Below, piece after piece: positions 25,648-34,838 of a stretch of DNA of 64,000 nt. Positions within the stretch are counted from its first letter, which is position 1. Each line of letters starts with the position of its first letter. The notes below the pieces were generated by a model that was given only the letters and a program-made list of their open reading frames with translations, was not told the origin of the DNA and searched no databases. Position numbers and translations under genes: made by a program. The stretch lies in the NCBI GenBank assembly GCA_963422745.1, contig OY730477.1:2046001-2110000 (forward strand), written 5' to 3'. The DNA is from G963422745 sp963422745 (lineage in GTDB: Bacteria > Actinomycetota > Acidimicrobiia > Acidimicrobiales > Aldehydirespiratoraceae).

Positions 25648-27054
25648 ATGTCCGACCAACCGCGCGGCTATCACGAACAGCGCAGCAAGTCCCCACCACC
25701 ACCGCCGGGGTGTCCGGTTCATCAACACTGGAGTCCGCTTGACGCCGACTATCTAGCTAACCCATACGCAATCGCCGCGTCGTTGCGTGACGAGCTGGGG
25801 GTTTTCTACGCCGAGTCGCTGGGATATCTCGTTGTTACCGAGATCAGCGAGATCGAGCGGATTTTCACTGACCACGAGACTTTCGCCTCGGTCAACGTTC
25901 AGGATCCGGTCTTCGGACTAGCGCCGGAGGCGCAGGCCGTGCTTGAAGCCGAAGACTTCGACCCGGTCGCGGTTATGTCGAACCGGTCCGAACCTGATCA
26001 CGGTCGGATACGCGTCTATACCCGCGCTGGGTTCTCGAATCGGCGCATCAAGACACTTGTTCCCTATGTCCGTAGGCGTTGCCACGAACTAATCGACGCC
26101 ATGCTCCAAGCGGGTCCACCGGTGGAGTTCGTCAAGGCGCTCGCCTTTCCCTTGCCCGGCGAGACCGTGTTTCGGTTCATCGGGTTTCCCGAAGAAGACG
26201 ACGAGCTGCTCAAAAGATGGTGCGGTGACCGCAAGGCGTTCTCGTGGGGTAAACCTTCGGAAGCCGAACAGGTGGAGATCGCCGAGCAGATGCTGGCATA
26301 TTGGCGATATTGCCGGGACTTCACGGCGTCGAAGCGGGGGCAACGTGGAGACGATTTCGCCTCCGAGTTGATAGGCGCCCACGAGACCAAACCCGACGAC
26401 ATCAGCTACACCGAGGTTGAGTCGGTCATCTACGGACTGTCATTCGCAGGACACGAAGCGGTTACTGCGCTGATTTGCAACGCCGTGCTCTGCCTGCTGT
26501 CACACCGCAACGCCTGGGAGGAGATCTGTGCCGACACGTCTTTGATACCAAACGCCGTGGAGGAGGTATTGCGGTTCGATTCCAGCCAGATCTCTTGGCG
26601 GCGGATCACTACCCGTGACACCGACGTAGGCGGCTACGATGTACCCGCGGGTACAGCTGTGTTCTTGAATTTTGCATCGGCCAATCGTCAACCCGGGATT
26701 TGGCACGACCCGGACATGTTTGATATTCACAGACCAGACGCCAACCGTCACATCTCCTTCGGCAAGGGTGTGCATTATTGTCTTGGGGCGCGCCTTGCGA
26801 AGGTGGAGACACAGTTGGTGATCGAAGCCTTGACGCAGCGAATTCCGAGCCTGCGCTTAGCTGGCGACCGACCGTTGGACTACTTCCCGAATATCACGTT
26901 TCGTGGCCCGACGGAGCTACCTATCGCCTGGGACCGATCTTCGGGCTCTGGATCAGATCCTTGGCATGATAGGCAGACGGAGCTATCTATTGCCTGGGAC
27001 CGATCTTCGGCAGCTACAACCGACACCAGCGCGCTGAGACCACGAGCGGGCTGA
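25648..27054 (+). CDS. Cytochrome P450
   Basis: 468 residues from the ATG at 25648 (a 14-codon longer frame exists). The I-helix SFAGHEAVTAL, the ExxR motif EEVLR and the heme loop FGKGVHYCLGAR (Cys378) are all present. It is a soluble bacterial P450 hydroxylating an unknown substrate. The C terminus is unusual: TELPIAWDRSSG is repeated 22 residues later as TELSIAWDRSSA, because the gene's 3' end has been duplicated with a 66-bp shift, adding about 25 residues beyond the normal end of the fold. Confidence 0.94.
   Translation: MSDQPRGYHEQRSKSPPPPPGCPVHQHWSPLDADYLANPYAIAASLRDELGVFYAESLGYLVVTEISEIERIFTDHETFASVNVQDPVFGLAPEAQAVLEAEDFDPVAVMSNRSEPDHGRIRVYTRAGFSNRRIKTLVPYVRRRCHELIDAMLQAGPPVEFVKALAFPLPGETVFRFIGFPEEDDELLKRWCGDRKAFSWGKPSEAEQVEIAEQMLAYWRYCRDFTASKRGQRGDDFASELIGAHETKPDDISYTEVESVIYGLSFAGHEAVTALICNAVLCLLSHRNAWEEICADTSLIPNAVEEVLRFDSSQISWRRITTRDTDVGGYDVPAGTAVFLNFASANRQPGIWHDPDMFDIHRPDANRHISFGKGVHYCLGARLAKVETQLVIEALTQRIPSLRLAGDRPLDYFPNITFRGPTELPIAWDRSSGSGSDPWHDRQTELSIAWDRSSAATTDTSALRPRAG
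26910..27010. repeat. 66-bp-period duplication of the P450 gene tail
   Basis: A segment of about 36 bp starting GACGGAGCTA at 26910 recurs at 26976 with two changes. It is coding and in frame (22 codons). Confidence 0.88.
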
Positions 27055-27086
27055 GCCTCCGAGAAGCAAACACGAGAAGCAAACAC

Positions 27087-28034
27087 ATGGCGACGTTTCA
27101 AGCAGGCATTGCAATTGACGTCGGACAATCTTCGACCAAGCTCTTGACGATCGAGCGGAGCGGCACATCCCAAAGCATCCGATTCGCACCTGCCGGTGTC
27201 GCTCTCGTGGGCACGACCGAAACCGACACGCTCGCCAACCATCTCCTGAAATGCCTCAACAAAGCAGACCGCAGTAGGGCCGAAGCACTCACGATCGGGC
27301 TGTCGGGGTACCGCGACGACCGGGCGCTGCTCAAACAACTTGTGGCGCATTTGCGCAAGGCCGTTCCTGATGGTCCGATAATCGTCGCAGACGATGCCTG
27401 GACCGGCCTACTCGGAGCAATCGGGAAACCTCCCGGAGTCGTGGTCACCAGCGGAACCGGCGCTGTCGCGCTCGCTGCGACAACTAACGGGCGCTGGGCC
27501 AAGGCCGACGGACGCGGCCACCTGCTCGGCGACACCGGCAGCGGTTTCTGGATTGGATCAAGCGGAGCACGCGCAGCACTGGAGGCGCTTGATGGAAGCG
27601 GTCCACCAACCTCGTTGGCCGAGGCCCTGGTCGAGGGTCCCGACGGGGCCGATGAACTCATTCGGTCGATCTACTCAGCCAAGTCGCCTGTAGCTGCTCT
27701 TGCATCCTTGGTCCCGGTGGTGGCGGCGCATGCACAAGCTGGTGATTCGGTCGCGACGCAAATCCTGAGCAACGCTGCTACCGGTTTGGCGCTTAGCGCG
27801 CGGGCCGCAGCGGCAAACGCCGGACTACCGGTTGATGCGACCCGCGTTTCATACGTTGGAGGCACCCTCAAAGGAGTCCCGCTCCTTGTTGAATTCACTA
27901 ACCTAGCGCTACAGAAGCTGCTGCCCGGCTGCCACATGATCGCCCCGCAAGGCAGCCCACTCAGCGGAGCAGCGAGACTACTTCGCGAGCGTGCCAGCCT
28001 GTGCGTGGCGGGTTTGACGCACTGTGATGACTAG
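27087..28034 (+). CDS. BadF/BadG-type ATPase, N-acetylglucosamine kinase-like
   Basis: 315 residues with the ASKHA fold: phosphate-1 motif AIDVGQSSTKLL at residue 9, IVADDAWTGLLGA, phosphate-2 VTSGTGAVALA and LGDTGSGFWIG, and C-terminal VSYVGGTLKG. This pattern fits the bacterial GlcNAc/N-acetylhexosamine kinase branch rather than the benzoyl-CoA reductase activator, which needs a Cys cluster not seen here. The following genes encode a GlcNAc-2-epimerase-like protein and a UroD-like protein, supporting a sugar role. Spacer before it carries GAGAAGCAAACAC twice. Confidence 0.85.
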   Translation: MATFQAGIAIDVGQSSTKLLTIERSGTSQSIRFAPAGVALVGTTETDTLANHLLKCLNKADRSRAEALTIGLSGYRDDRALLKQLVAHLRKAVPDGPIIVADDAWTGLLGAIGKPPGVVVTSGTGAVALAATTNGRWAKADGRGHLLGDTGSGFWIGSSGARAALEALDGSGPPTSLAEALVEGPDGADELIRSIYSAKSPVAALASLVPVVAAHAQAGDSVATQILSNAATGLALSARAAAANAGLPVDATRVSYVGGTLKGVPLLVEFTNLALQKLLPGCHMIAPQGSPLSGAARLLRERASLCVAGLTHCDD

Positions 28035-28048
28035 ACATCTCAAACCGT

Positions 28049-28146
28049 CTCGGATCATAAGTCTCGAGGCAGCAAGAATGGCAGACCACTAAGGACAGCC
28101 CTTCTCGAGGAACCCTCGGATCATCGGTCTCGAGGCTTCAAGAATC
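28049..28146. repeat. 66-bp-period direct repeat downstream of the kinase gene
   Basis: CTCGGATCATaaGTCTCGAG plus further matching sequence at 28049 recurs, with a few changes, at 28115. The rest of the 256-bp spacer (28035-28290) holds short dyads around CAATGTTGG (28160-28190) and no gene. Confidence 0.8.
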
Positions 28147-28290
28147 GCCACAGCACATTGTTGGCGACAATGTTGGGTCCAACATTGGCAATTTTGGGTC
28201 GAAACCTTTACAGCAAGTCAGGCTAACGCTAGCTTTCAATGGTGGTAGATGATCCAGGCCAGTAGGACAGATCTAGACCCGTAGGACAAG

Positions 28291-29544
28291 TTGCCCCCCT
28301 CAAGCGCACGTGAGCGCCCTCTCCCGTTGACCACCGCGGACGGTCGAGCGTCCCTGGCCGCCCGGTACGTCGAACAACTCGACAACGACACCATCGCATT
28401 TTGGTTATCGAGTCCGCATTTTGTTGACCGTGAGCACGGCGGCTTTCGCTGTGCACTTGGGCGACAAGGCGAACTCCTCGACACCGACAAAGGCATGTGG
28501 CAACAAGCCCGCACCACCTGGACGTTCGCCGCGCTCTACAACCGACTCGAGAGGCGATCTCTGTGGCTTGAGCTGGCCGAGCACGGTATGGACTTCATCG
28601 ACAAGTACGGCTTCGATGCAAGCGGCCAGCGGATGTTCTTTAGGGTCACCGAGCAAGGTCGTCCTCTTGTTCAGCGTCGGTACGTCTACACAGAGGTCTT
28701 TACCGCCATGGCATCCGCCGAGCTTGCCCGTGCGACCTCAGATCAGCGCCGAGCCGACGATGCCATACGGCTGTACGAGTTGTGTCGTCACTACATCACG
28801 ACACCAGGGCTGCTGCCTGCAAAGACCGATCCGCAAACGCGATCGTGGCGCGCTCTTGCCGTGCCGATGATTCTCATGAACTGCGCTCAGGTCTTGCGAG
28901 AGAATCTGGGCGAAAGGCAACCTTTCACTACCCACATTGATGAGTACATCGAACAGATCGCACGCAATCATGTGAACGATGAACTAGAAACCGTGCTCGA
29001 AAGCGTTGGGACGGACGGAACACCGCAACTCGCCCATTTTGATGGGCGGATCACATGCCCAGGTCACAGCCTTGAGGCTGCATGGTTCATACTGCATGAG
29101 TTCTCGGCGAGACCTGAAATGGGAGACCTGCGCGACCTTGGGCTGAAGATCGTTGATTGGATGTGGCGAAGCGGCTGGGACGAGAAGTTCGGCGGGATTC
29201 TGTACTACCGCGACGCCCTCAATCTGCCTGTCCAGGAGTACTGGCAGGACATGAAGTTCTGGTGGGTTCACAACGAGGCATCGCTGGCCACCCTCCTGGC
29301 CTACCTGACGACAGGTGACACCCGCTACGCAGCCAACCACAGCTCCGTTGAGATGTGGACCGAACGCCATTTCCATGACACCGATCACGGTGAGTGGTTT
29401 GGCTACCTCCACCGTGACGGGCGGGTGTCGGTTGATCTCAAGGGCAACCTCTGGAAGGCGCCCTACCACCTCCCGCGGATGCAGCTTCTGTCATCGCATT
29501 ACTTGCAAAACCTGAGCCCACCCAACAAAAGGAGCCCCAAATGA
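28291..29544 (+). CDS. N-acylglucosamine 2-epimerase (AGE) family protein
   Basis: About 417 residues of an (alpha/alpha)6-barrel: FWLSSPHFVDREHGGF, DTDKGMWQQARTTWTFAALY, RRYVYTEVFTAMASAE, CPGHSLEAAWFILHEF and KFWWVHNEASLATL are the conserved helices carrying the catalytic His/Arg set. The family interconverts N-acyl-hexosamines or isomerises other sugars. Start is uncertain: TTG 28291 is the longest option and a TTG at 28327 is also possible; no ATG fits. Its stop overlaps the next ATG (ATGA). Confidence 0.9.
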   Translation: MPPSSARERPLPLTTADGRASLAARYVEQLDNDTIAFWLSSPHFVDREHGGFRCALGRQGELLDTDKGMWQQARTTWTFAALYNRLERRSLWLELAEHGMDFIDKYGFDASGQRMFFRVTEQGRPLVQRRYVYTEVFTAMASAELARATSDQRRADDAIRLYELCRHYITTPGLLPAKTDPQTRSWRALAVPMILMNCAQVLRENLGERQPFTTHIDEYIEQIARNHVNDELETVLESVGTDGTPQLAHFDGRITCPGHSLEAAWFILHEFSARPEMGDLRDLGLKIVDWMWRSGWDEKFGGILYYRDALNLPVQEYWQDMKFWWVHNEASLATLLAYLTTGDTRYAANHSSVEMWTERHFHDTDHGEWFGYLHRDGRVSVDLKGNLWKAPYHLPRMQLLSSHYLQNLSPPNKRSPK

Positions 29545-30734
29545 ATGGCCGTGAACGCATTGCACTCGCAATGCGACACCAAATTCCCGACCGAGTGCCG
29601 GTGATGTGCCAGCTGGCAACCGGTCACCTGTACCTCAACACCGAGTATCGCCCACATGAGGTCTGGTTCAGCAGCGAAGCCTGGGCTCGAGCAGCGGTGG
29701 AGATGCAGGAGCGGTACCACTTCGATGGGATCCTGGTTAATGTTCCAGGTCGCCCCGACTGCATCCTGGACGAACTCACATCGTTGACTGAGACACACGA
29801 CGGTGAACGCCTCGAGTTCAGCACAGGCGAGGCGGTCGTCGTGCCCTGGGATGACAACGCGATCTATTACATAGGCTCTTCGGGTAGGCGCGATCGCTTC
29901 GATTTTGCCGCTGACGAGGTCGAAGCTCTCGACAACATCGACGACTTCGCTGGCTATGTCTGGGGCACGTACCACATACCTTGGCTTCCCGAGAAGCAGG
30001 ACTCAGGGCCTCTATCGGATGTCCCGGATTACTTCTATCGCCCTCTTGACCTGGTTCGGGAATACACGAACGGAGAAATCTCAGTCCACGGAGAGTGCTT
30101 TTCCCCGTTCACGCACTACATGGAGTTGGTGGGCTACGAACTCGCTCTCATGAACCTATTGATGGATCCCAAGAAGGCACATGCGCTCCTCAATCGTCTG
30201 ACCGGTGCTTCAGTTGCCTGGGCTGTTGGCCAAGCAGAGCGGGGCGCAGACGCTGTGCTTATGTCATCCGCCTTCGCCGGGGGCCCGATGATATCAACCG
30301 ACATGTACCGAGAGTTTGTCATCCCCTACGAGTCGCAGGTCACCGCAGCGGTCCGCGATACCGGGGTTTCGGTCTATACCCACACATGCGGAAGTATCGG
30401 CGACCGCCTACCACTCATGGTGGAGACAGGCACAGACGGGATCGACACGCTTGACCCGCCTCCGCTTGGAACTGTGGAACTTGACGTAGCCAAGCGCCAG
30501 GTTGGCGAGCAGGTCTTTATCAAAGGCAACATGGACCCCGTCCATCTCCTACAGGCAACAGAGTCAGAACAGATCGTGGAGCACGCCATTGATCGCCTGA
30601 ACTCCGGAAAACCCGGTGGTGGATACATCCTGTCCACAGCATGTTCGGTCGCTCCGCATGTCGAACCATGGAAGCTCGAGTTGCTGACTCCGGTCGCCCG
30701 AGACCGTGGTCGATACGATCTGGAGCCTGCCTAG
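29541..30734 (+). CDS. Uroporphyrinogen decarboxylase (URO-D)-like methyltransferase-type protein
   Basis: 397 residues. MNGRERIALAMRHQIPDRVP is the standard start of the MtaA/CmuA/UroD-like branch; YTHTCGSIGDRLPLMVETG and LSTACSVAPHVEPW carry the probable zinc ligands (His, Cys...Cys). It lacks the heme-pathway signature, so a corrinoid-linked methyl transfer or an unrelated sugar-operon role is more likely than porphyrin decarboxylation. Co-translated with the AGE-family gene. Confidence 0.85.
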   Translation: MNGRERIALAMRHQIPDRVPVMCQLATGHLYLNTEYRPHEVWFSSEAWARAAVEMQERYHFDGILVNVPGRPDCILDELTSLTETHDGERLEFSTGEAVVVPWDDNAIYYIGSSGRRDRFDFAADEVEALDNIDDFAGYVWGTYHIPWLPEKQDSGPLSDVPDYFYRPLDLVREYTNGEISVHGECFSPFTHYMELVGYELALMNLLMDPKKAHALLNRLTGASVAWAVGQAERGADAVLMSSAFAGGPMISTDMYREFVIPYESQVTAAVRDTGVSVYTHTCGSIGDRLPLMVETGTDGIDTLDPPPLGTVELDVAKRQVGEQVFIKGNMDPVHLLQATESEQIVEHAIDRLNSGKPGGGYILSTACSVAPHVEPWKLELLTPVARDRGRYDLEPA

Positions 30735-30735
30735 G

Positions 30736-30774
30736 CAGCTATCTGATATTGACTAGCCAGCTATCTGATATTGA
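30736..30774. repeat. 22-bp direct repeat at the end of the UroD-like gene
   Basis: CAGCTATCTGATATTGAC occurs at 30736 and 30758, exactly 22 bp apart, directly after the stop codon. Confidence 0.8.
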
Positions 30775-30824
30775 CGCAGGAAGTTCTCGTGGTTAGTGGT
30801 GCTGGCAAGCATGATCAAGGGAGT

Positions 30825-31095
30825 GGTGGTTGCCAGCTCCCTCGGCTGAGCTTTCGGGCTCAGGGATGCAAACCCCCTGGGCTTGCCAACTCCCAGGGTC
30901 GGGGTTGCCAACCCCGATGGTTCAGCTTCCAGGCTCAGGGTTGCGAACCCCCTGGGCTTGCCAACTCCCAGGGTCGGGGTTGCCAACCCCGTCGGCTCAG
31001 CTTCCAGGGTCTCGGTTGCCAGCTCCCTCGGCTGAGCTTTCGGGCTCAGGGATGCAAACCCCCTGGGCTTGAGCTTGCCAACCCCGTCGGTTCAA
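30825..31095. repeat. 75-bp repeat array in a 540-bp intergenic region
   Basis: GGGCTTGCCAACTCCCAGGG and surrounding sequence recur with a 75-bp period (30879 and 30954), and a flanking segment starting CTTTCGGGCTCAGGG occurs at 30851 and 31037. Units hold small dyads such as GGGTTGCCAACCCC, so the RNA could fold into serial hairpins. Open frames through it are low-complexity and lack start contexts. The rest of 30735-31278 shows only a short AT-rich duplication, GAGACGATTGATC, at 31225-31257. Confidence 0.85.
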
Positions 31096-31278
31096 GCAGC
31101 ATTGTGGCTAGCGGTACAGAACTTCAGCGATCTTCGGGCTATCGCTGCTCGATTCACCGACGACCGGAGGTACTAAAGCCGGGGAGGCTGAATTAGTCTC
31201 TTGGCTGAATTATTCTTTTCATTAAGGAGACGATTGATCATTAACGAGACGATTGATCTTTCTTCTCGAAATTGTTGC

Positions 31279-31363
31279 CCGGGTGGCGGAACAGGTAGAC
31301 GCAGGGGGCTTAAACCCCCCGGCCTCCGACGGAGGTGTGCGGGTTCGAATCCCGCCCCGGGCA
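31279..31363 (+). tRNA. tRNA-Leu (anticodon UAA)
   Basis: An 85-nt class II tRNA: acceptor GCCCGGG pairs with CCCGGGC, anticodon stem GGGGG/CCCCC with loop CTTAAAC (anticodon TAA), a long variable arm with GGCCTCCGACGGAGG, and T arm GCGGG-TTCGAAT-CCCGC. The 3' CCA is not fully encoded (ACCG follows). It precedes the nuclease gene by about 40 bp. Confidence 0.97.
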
Positions 31364-31406
31364 CCGTTTCAGCCCGGAGGCCTCAAATGTGGGAACCTTG
31401 GCAGCA

Positions 31407-32372
31407 GTGAAGACCGGTCACACACTCAACCCAGCCCAGCAGGATGTACTCGACCAGTTGGGGGCGGGCCGCGACGGGCGACCCACCTTTCACAGGTCGC
31501 TGCTTGAGGAACTTCGAACCGAACTGGACGATGGCCTCAAGCCCATAGTTGATCAACTAGGCCCACCAGAGAGCCGCGACATCTTGGTCGTCACAAAACA
31601 TCTGCTGACCCTGGCAATGGGATGCGAGCGACACTTCCTCGCCACCGAAGACGAACCGTTCACTTGGTCTGTGCCCACCGCGCGCGGCTCGGTCGTTCAC
31701 AAGGCAATCGAGCTATCGATTCATTGGAAGAGCGACCCGATGCCGCTCACGCTCGTTGATAAGGCGCTTACGCGTCTGTCTTTGACCGACAGCAGCCTGG
31801 CCGACTGGCTGCACACCTGCACCGACGTGGAGAAGGCCGAACTACGAGCCGAGGCCAATGATCAGACTGCGAAGTTCTTGGAAGGTTGGCCTCGACTGAA
31901 GAAGGTGTGGTGGCCTGTCACCGAAGCACGATTGCGTAGCACTCATCAAAGCGTGATCGTGCTGAGCGGCCGGGTCGACTTGACCCTGGGTCGCTCGCAA
32001 GGAGACCGGGCCGGGAAGGTACTGATCGACCTAAAGACAGGTGGTTTCTCACCTTCACATCTTGAGGATCTGCGCTTTTACGCACTGATTGAGACCCTTC
32101 GTACTGGTATCCCGCCGCGCCGCTTAGCCACGAATTATCTTGACGAGGGACGGTTTCTGGCCGAGGACGTTACGACCTCGCTGCTGCACTCCAGCGTGGC
32201 GCGGGTGATTGATGGCGTCGCTCGAATCGTCAAGACCCGCAGACGCGAACACGAGCCTGCGACCGCTCCGGGCCCGCCGTGCCGCTGGTGCCCTGTTCGA
32301 GCGGATTGTCAACCCGGCCAGAATTACCTGGACGGGGACTCCAAAGACAGCATCAGTGTTGATGACGACTGA
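31407..32372 (+). CDS. PD-(D/E)XK-superfamily nuclease-like protein with Cys cluster
   Basis: About 321 residues. The nuclease core shows GRVDLTLG followed by KVLIDLKTGGFSPSHLEDLRFYAL, the D-x(n)-D/ExK pattern of Cas4/AddB-like enzymes. One Cys in MGCERHF and three in PCRWCPVRADCQ would bind a 4Fe-4S cluster, as in AddB-type nucleases. Start is placed at GTG 31407; GTG 31389 is possible, and frames reaching into the tRNA are rejected. It is followed by a convergent MFS gene. Function in DNA repair or defence is inferred. Confidence 0.78.
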   Translation: MKTGHTLNPAQQDVLDQLGAGRDGRPTFHRSLLEELRTELDDGLKPIVDQLGPPESRDILVVTKHLLTLAMGCERHFLATEDEPFTWSVPTARGSVVHKAIELSIHWKSDPMPLTLVDKALTRLSLTDSSLADWLHTCTDVEKAELRAEANDQTAKFLEGWPRLKKVWWPVTEARLRSTHQSVIVLSGRVDLTLGRSQGDRAGKVLIDLKTGGFSPSHLEDLRFYALIETLRTGIPPRRLATNYLDEGRFLAEDVTTSLLHSSVARVIDGVARIVKTRRREHEPATAPGPPCRWCPVRADCQPGQNYLDGDSKDSISVDDD

Positions 32373-32375
32373 CCG

Positions 32376-32419
32376 ACCAAGGCCCTACGAAGGTGCACCA
32401 AGGCCCGCTACGAAGGTGC
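32376..32419. repeat. 22-bp direct repeat in the nuclease / MFS convergent gap
   Basis: ACCAAGGCCC(GC)TACGAAGGTGC is present at 32376 and 32397; spacing is 21-23 bp because the second copy has two extra bases. The second copy overlaps the last codons of the MFS gene. Confidence 0.7.
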
Positions 32420-33712
32420 GTATCCTCTGGGCGGAAGCGGCGTAGAAGGATGCACCTCGGCCACAGACGCCGGTTCGTAGCCACCGTCATGTGAGTTGAG
32501 ACCGACCAGCCGCCCGCCTGAGGCCAACCACAGTGCAATCACGATGAATGCACCACCCGCGATGGCATAGGCGATCCGTGGGCTGGTGGCGTCAATCAAC
32601 TGGCCGAGCACGATCTGTCCGATCGGGTTCGAAACGGTCAACATCATGATGAACACAGCCAGAACCTTGGCCCTGAAAGCCTCTTCGACCTGAAGTTGAA
32701 TAGCGGTGTTCAGTGTGCTGGCCGTGGCGAGATGTGCCGATCCCATGGCAAACGAACCAACCAACACCAAGTTGAACCAGGGAGCGAAGGCAACCACCAG
32801 TGAACCCGAGGCGTAGAGCACAAGCGCGAACTCCACGATTCGGGACCGATCGAAGCGGGCCGCGATACCCCCCACAAACGGTGCAGAGAGCACCGCCCCC
32901 AAACCCACACAGGAAAGCATGAGACCGAATCCACGTTCGCCGCGTTGGTGGATTTCTTCAACGATGGCGATCGACAACATCTGTAACGACAACCCGAAGA
33001 ACCCGACGACCGCCACTGCGGATATGGCCGTTCGAATGCCTCTGCTCGAAGCCGCATAACGAGCAGCAACAACAAACTCCACGATCGGGCGCAGCCGGCC
33101 ATTCGAGGTTATTTCACGCAGCGGCATGTGCATCATCGCAAGTGCTGTGAGCACTGCCCCGTAGCTGGCGGTGTTGATTACGAATGCCCAACCTGGACCC
33201 CACGCAGCGATGGTCAAACCCGCCAAGGCAGGTCCGATCATGCGTGACGAATTGAACTGGGCCGAGTTGAGCGTTATCCCAGCCAGCAACATGTTGCGCG
33301 GCACGAGTTCGCTCACGATGGCTTGCCAGGCAGGAAGGTTCATGCCAGCGGCTACGCCCACCAGAACCGACATAGCTACATACGCCAAAGGCGAGCGAAC
33401 ACTAGCGAACCACAATATGGCCAAACCGGCCGCAGTCAGTGCCTGAAACGACTGTGTCAGAAGTAGGACCTGGCGACGTTGATAGCGGTCGGCTACGGCT
33501 CCGCCGAAAGGACCCATGAACGCCATCGGCATGATCTGCGCGAAACCCGCGAACCCGACCCAGCCCGCGCTGGACGTAAGGTCATAGATCACGATCGGTA
33601 CGGCCACTGCATGGCACCACCGTCCCGTGTTGGAAATCACTCCACCGATCCAAAAGAGTCGGTAGTTGCGCAGGCCGAACACTGCGAAGGTGTCACGGAA
33701 TCGGTGGGTCAC
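32408..33712 (-). CDS. MFS transporter (EntS-like MFS_3 group)
   Basis: 434 residues from GTG 33712, where the family N terminus begins (VTHRFRDTFAVFGLRNYRLF). Twelve hydrophobic segments are visible, with the MFS A-motif region GGAVADRYQRRQVLL after helix 2 and FVGGIAARFDRSRIVE after helix 8. Substrate unknown; the group includes enterobactin and macrolide exporters. A longer frame runs upstream through a direct repeat (KRWIACSRV twice) and is rejected. Confidence 0.88.
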   Translation of the reverse strand: MTHRFRDTFAVFGLRNYRLFWIGGVISNTGRWCHAVAVPIVIYDLTSSAGWVGFAGFAQIMPMAFMGPFGGAVADRYQRRQVLLLTQSFQALTAAGLAILWFASVRSPLAYVAMSVLVGVAAGMNLPAWQAIVSELVPRNMLLAGITLNSAQFNSSRMIGPALAGLTIAAWGPGWAFVINTASYGAVLTALAMMHMPLREITSNGRLRPIVEFVVAARYAASSRGIRTAISAVAVVGFFGLSLQMLSIAIVEEIHQRGERGFGLMLSCVGLGAVLSAPFVGGIAARFDRSRIVEFALVLYASGSLVVAFAPWFNLVLVGSFAMGSAHLATASTLNTAIQLQVEEAFRAKVLAVFIMMLTVSNPIGQIVLGQLIDATSPRIAYAIAGGAFIVIALWLASGGRLVGLNSHDGGYEPASVAEVHPSTPLPPRGYAPS

Positions 33713-33777
33713 AGTTGAACGTTTCGTGAACCGGCCAGCGACGCTTGCGCCGACAGTGTCAGCGGATCGACTGGATA

Positions 33778-33871
33778 TGACACGGCTGCACGCTATCCAG
33801 CGTTTTACTCCAAGAACGAACGGATGTGGAGGATCGGGCCGGGTGACACGGCTGCACGCTATCCATCGTTT
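33778..33871. repeat. 66-bp-period direct repeat upstream of the MFS gene
   Basis: TGACACGGCTGCACGCTATC plus about eight more bases occurs at 33778 and 33844, exactly 66 bp apart. The spacer 33713-34026 (314 bp) shows nothing else except ATCGTCGCGAT-like partial repeats at 33900-33935; promoters for both divergent genes must lie here. Confidence 0.88.
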
Positions 33872-34026
33872 TGGTCTAAGACTTCTCAAAGGTCGCCTCG
33901 ATCATCGCGATGAGATACCTCGATCGTCGCGACGAGCTGATCGTGCAGGACTACCACACAGCCAGCTAGCGTCGGTCTTGATGTCGGACTCGTCTTGTAA
34001 CCCGAACGTCGGACAGACTTGATCCC

Positions 34027-34827
34027 GTGGCTCTGATCAAGACCAAAATCCTCGGCCGGGTAGGCCTGCTAACACTTGACGACCCCGCCAAACGCAACGC
34101 CATCACGCTCGCTATGAATGACGAAATCGCTGAGGTGCTTGACAACTGGGAAACCAATGACGACGTCGGTGCAATGGTGGTTACAGGTGCAGGACCAGGG
34201 TTTTGTGCTGGTGCTGACCTAAACGATCTTCTGGCTGGGGGAACTCCCCATGAGATGAAGGCGATTTACGACGGTTTCTTGCGTGTCGCACACACTTCAC
34301 TACCTACGGTGGCCGCCGTCAACGGTGCCGCGGTCGGTGCAGGGATGAACATGGTGCTTGCCTGTGATGTTGTGGTCGCGGCACGCCGCCACGCCCGATT
34401 CGAGTCCCGATTCCTGCAAATCGGTATCCATCCCGGTGGTGGCCATACATGGCGGCTGCGCCAGGTCGCGGGGCGTTCCACCACGATGGCCATGGTCCTG
34501 TTCGATCGGGTGCTGCGAGCCGAGGATGCAAGAAACGCTGGGATCGTCACCGACGTGGTCGACGACGAACGACTGATCGAGGCGTCGGTGGAGTTGGCGG
34601 CTGTAGCAGCCGAGCACGATAAGGAGCTCAACGCCCGCACAAAAGGGTCGATTCTCGGGCTTGATACCGTAACGGACTCTGAGGGGGCTGTTGATTATGA
34701 ACTGCATCCACAACTTTGGTCGATGGGGCGCCCTCGTTTCCGAAAACTAGTGCAGGCTCTACAGCGTGACATCTCTGCCAAGAGCTCCGATACCCCAGCG
34801 AGCGCAGATAGGGCAGGACACCAATAG
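34027..34827 (+). CDS. Enoyl-CoA hydratase/isomerase family protein
   Basis: 266 residues from GTG 34027. The crotonase core is complete: LDDPAKRNAITLAMNDEI, the oxyanion loop GPGFCAGADLNDLL, AAVNGAAVGAGMNMVLACD, and GIHPGGGHTWRLRQVAG. It should hydrate or isomerise an enoyl-CoA. It is monocistronic or leads into the UGSC pair 140 bp downstream across a repeat block. The substrate is unknown. Confidence 0.9.
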   Translation: MALIKTKILGRVGLLTLDDPAKRNAITLAMNDEIAEVLDNWETNDDVGAMVVTGAGPGFCAGADLNDLLAGGTPHEMKAIYDGFLRVAHTSLPTVAAVNGAAVGAGMNMVLACDVVVAARRHARFESRFLQIGIHPGGGHTWRLRQVAGRSTTMAMVLFDRVLRAEDARNAGIVTDVVDDERLIEASVELAAVAAEHDKELNARTKGSILGLDTVTDSEGAVDYELHPQLWSMGRPRFRKLVQALQRDISAKSSDTPASADRAGHQ

Positions 34828-34838
34828 ATGCGCACCGA

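Noticed and set aside
30771..31196. 141-codon frame in the 75-bp array
   Set aside because: Repeat-derived, Cys/Pro/Gly low complexity, no homology.
31335..31406. Extending the nuclease gene upstream into the tRNA
   Set aside because: The extra residues are encoded by tRNA sequence; GTG codons after the tRNA fit better.
33713..33889. Longer N terminus of the MFS transporter
   Set aside because: Consists of a duplicated KRWIACSRV segment from a 66-bp repeat; MFS homology begins at GTG 33712.
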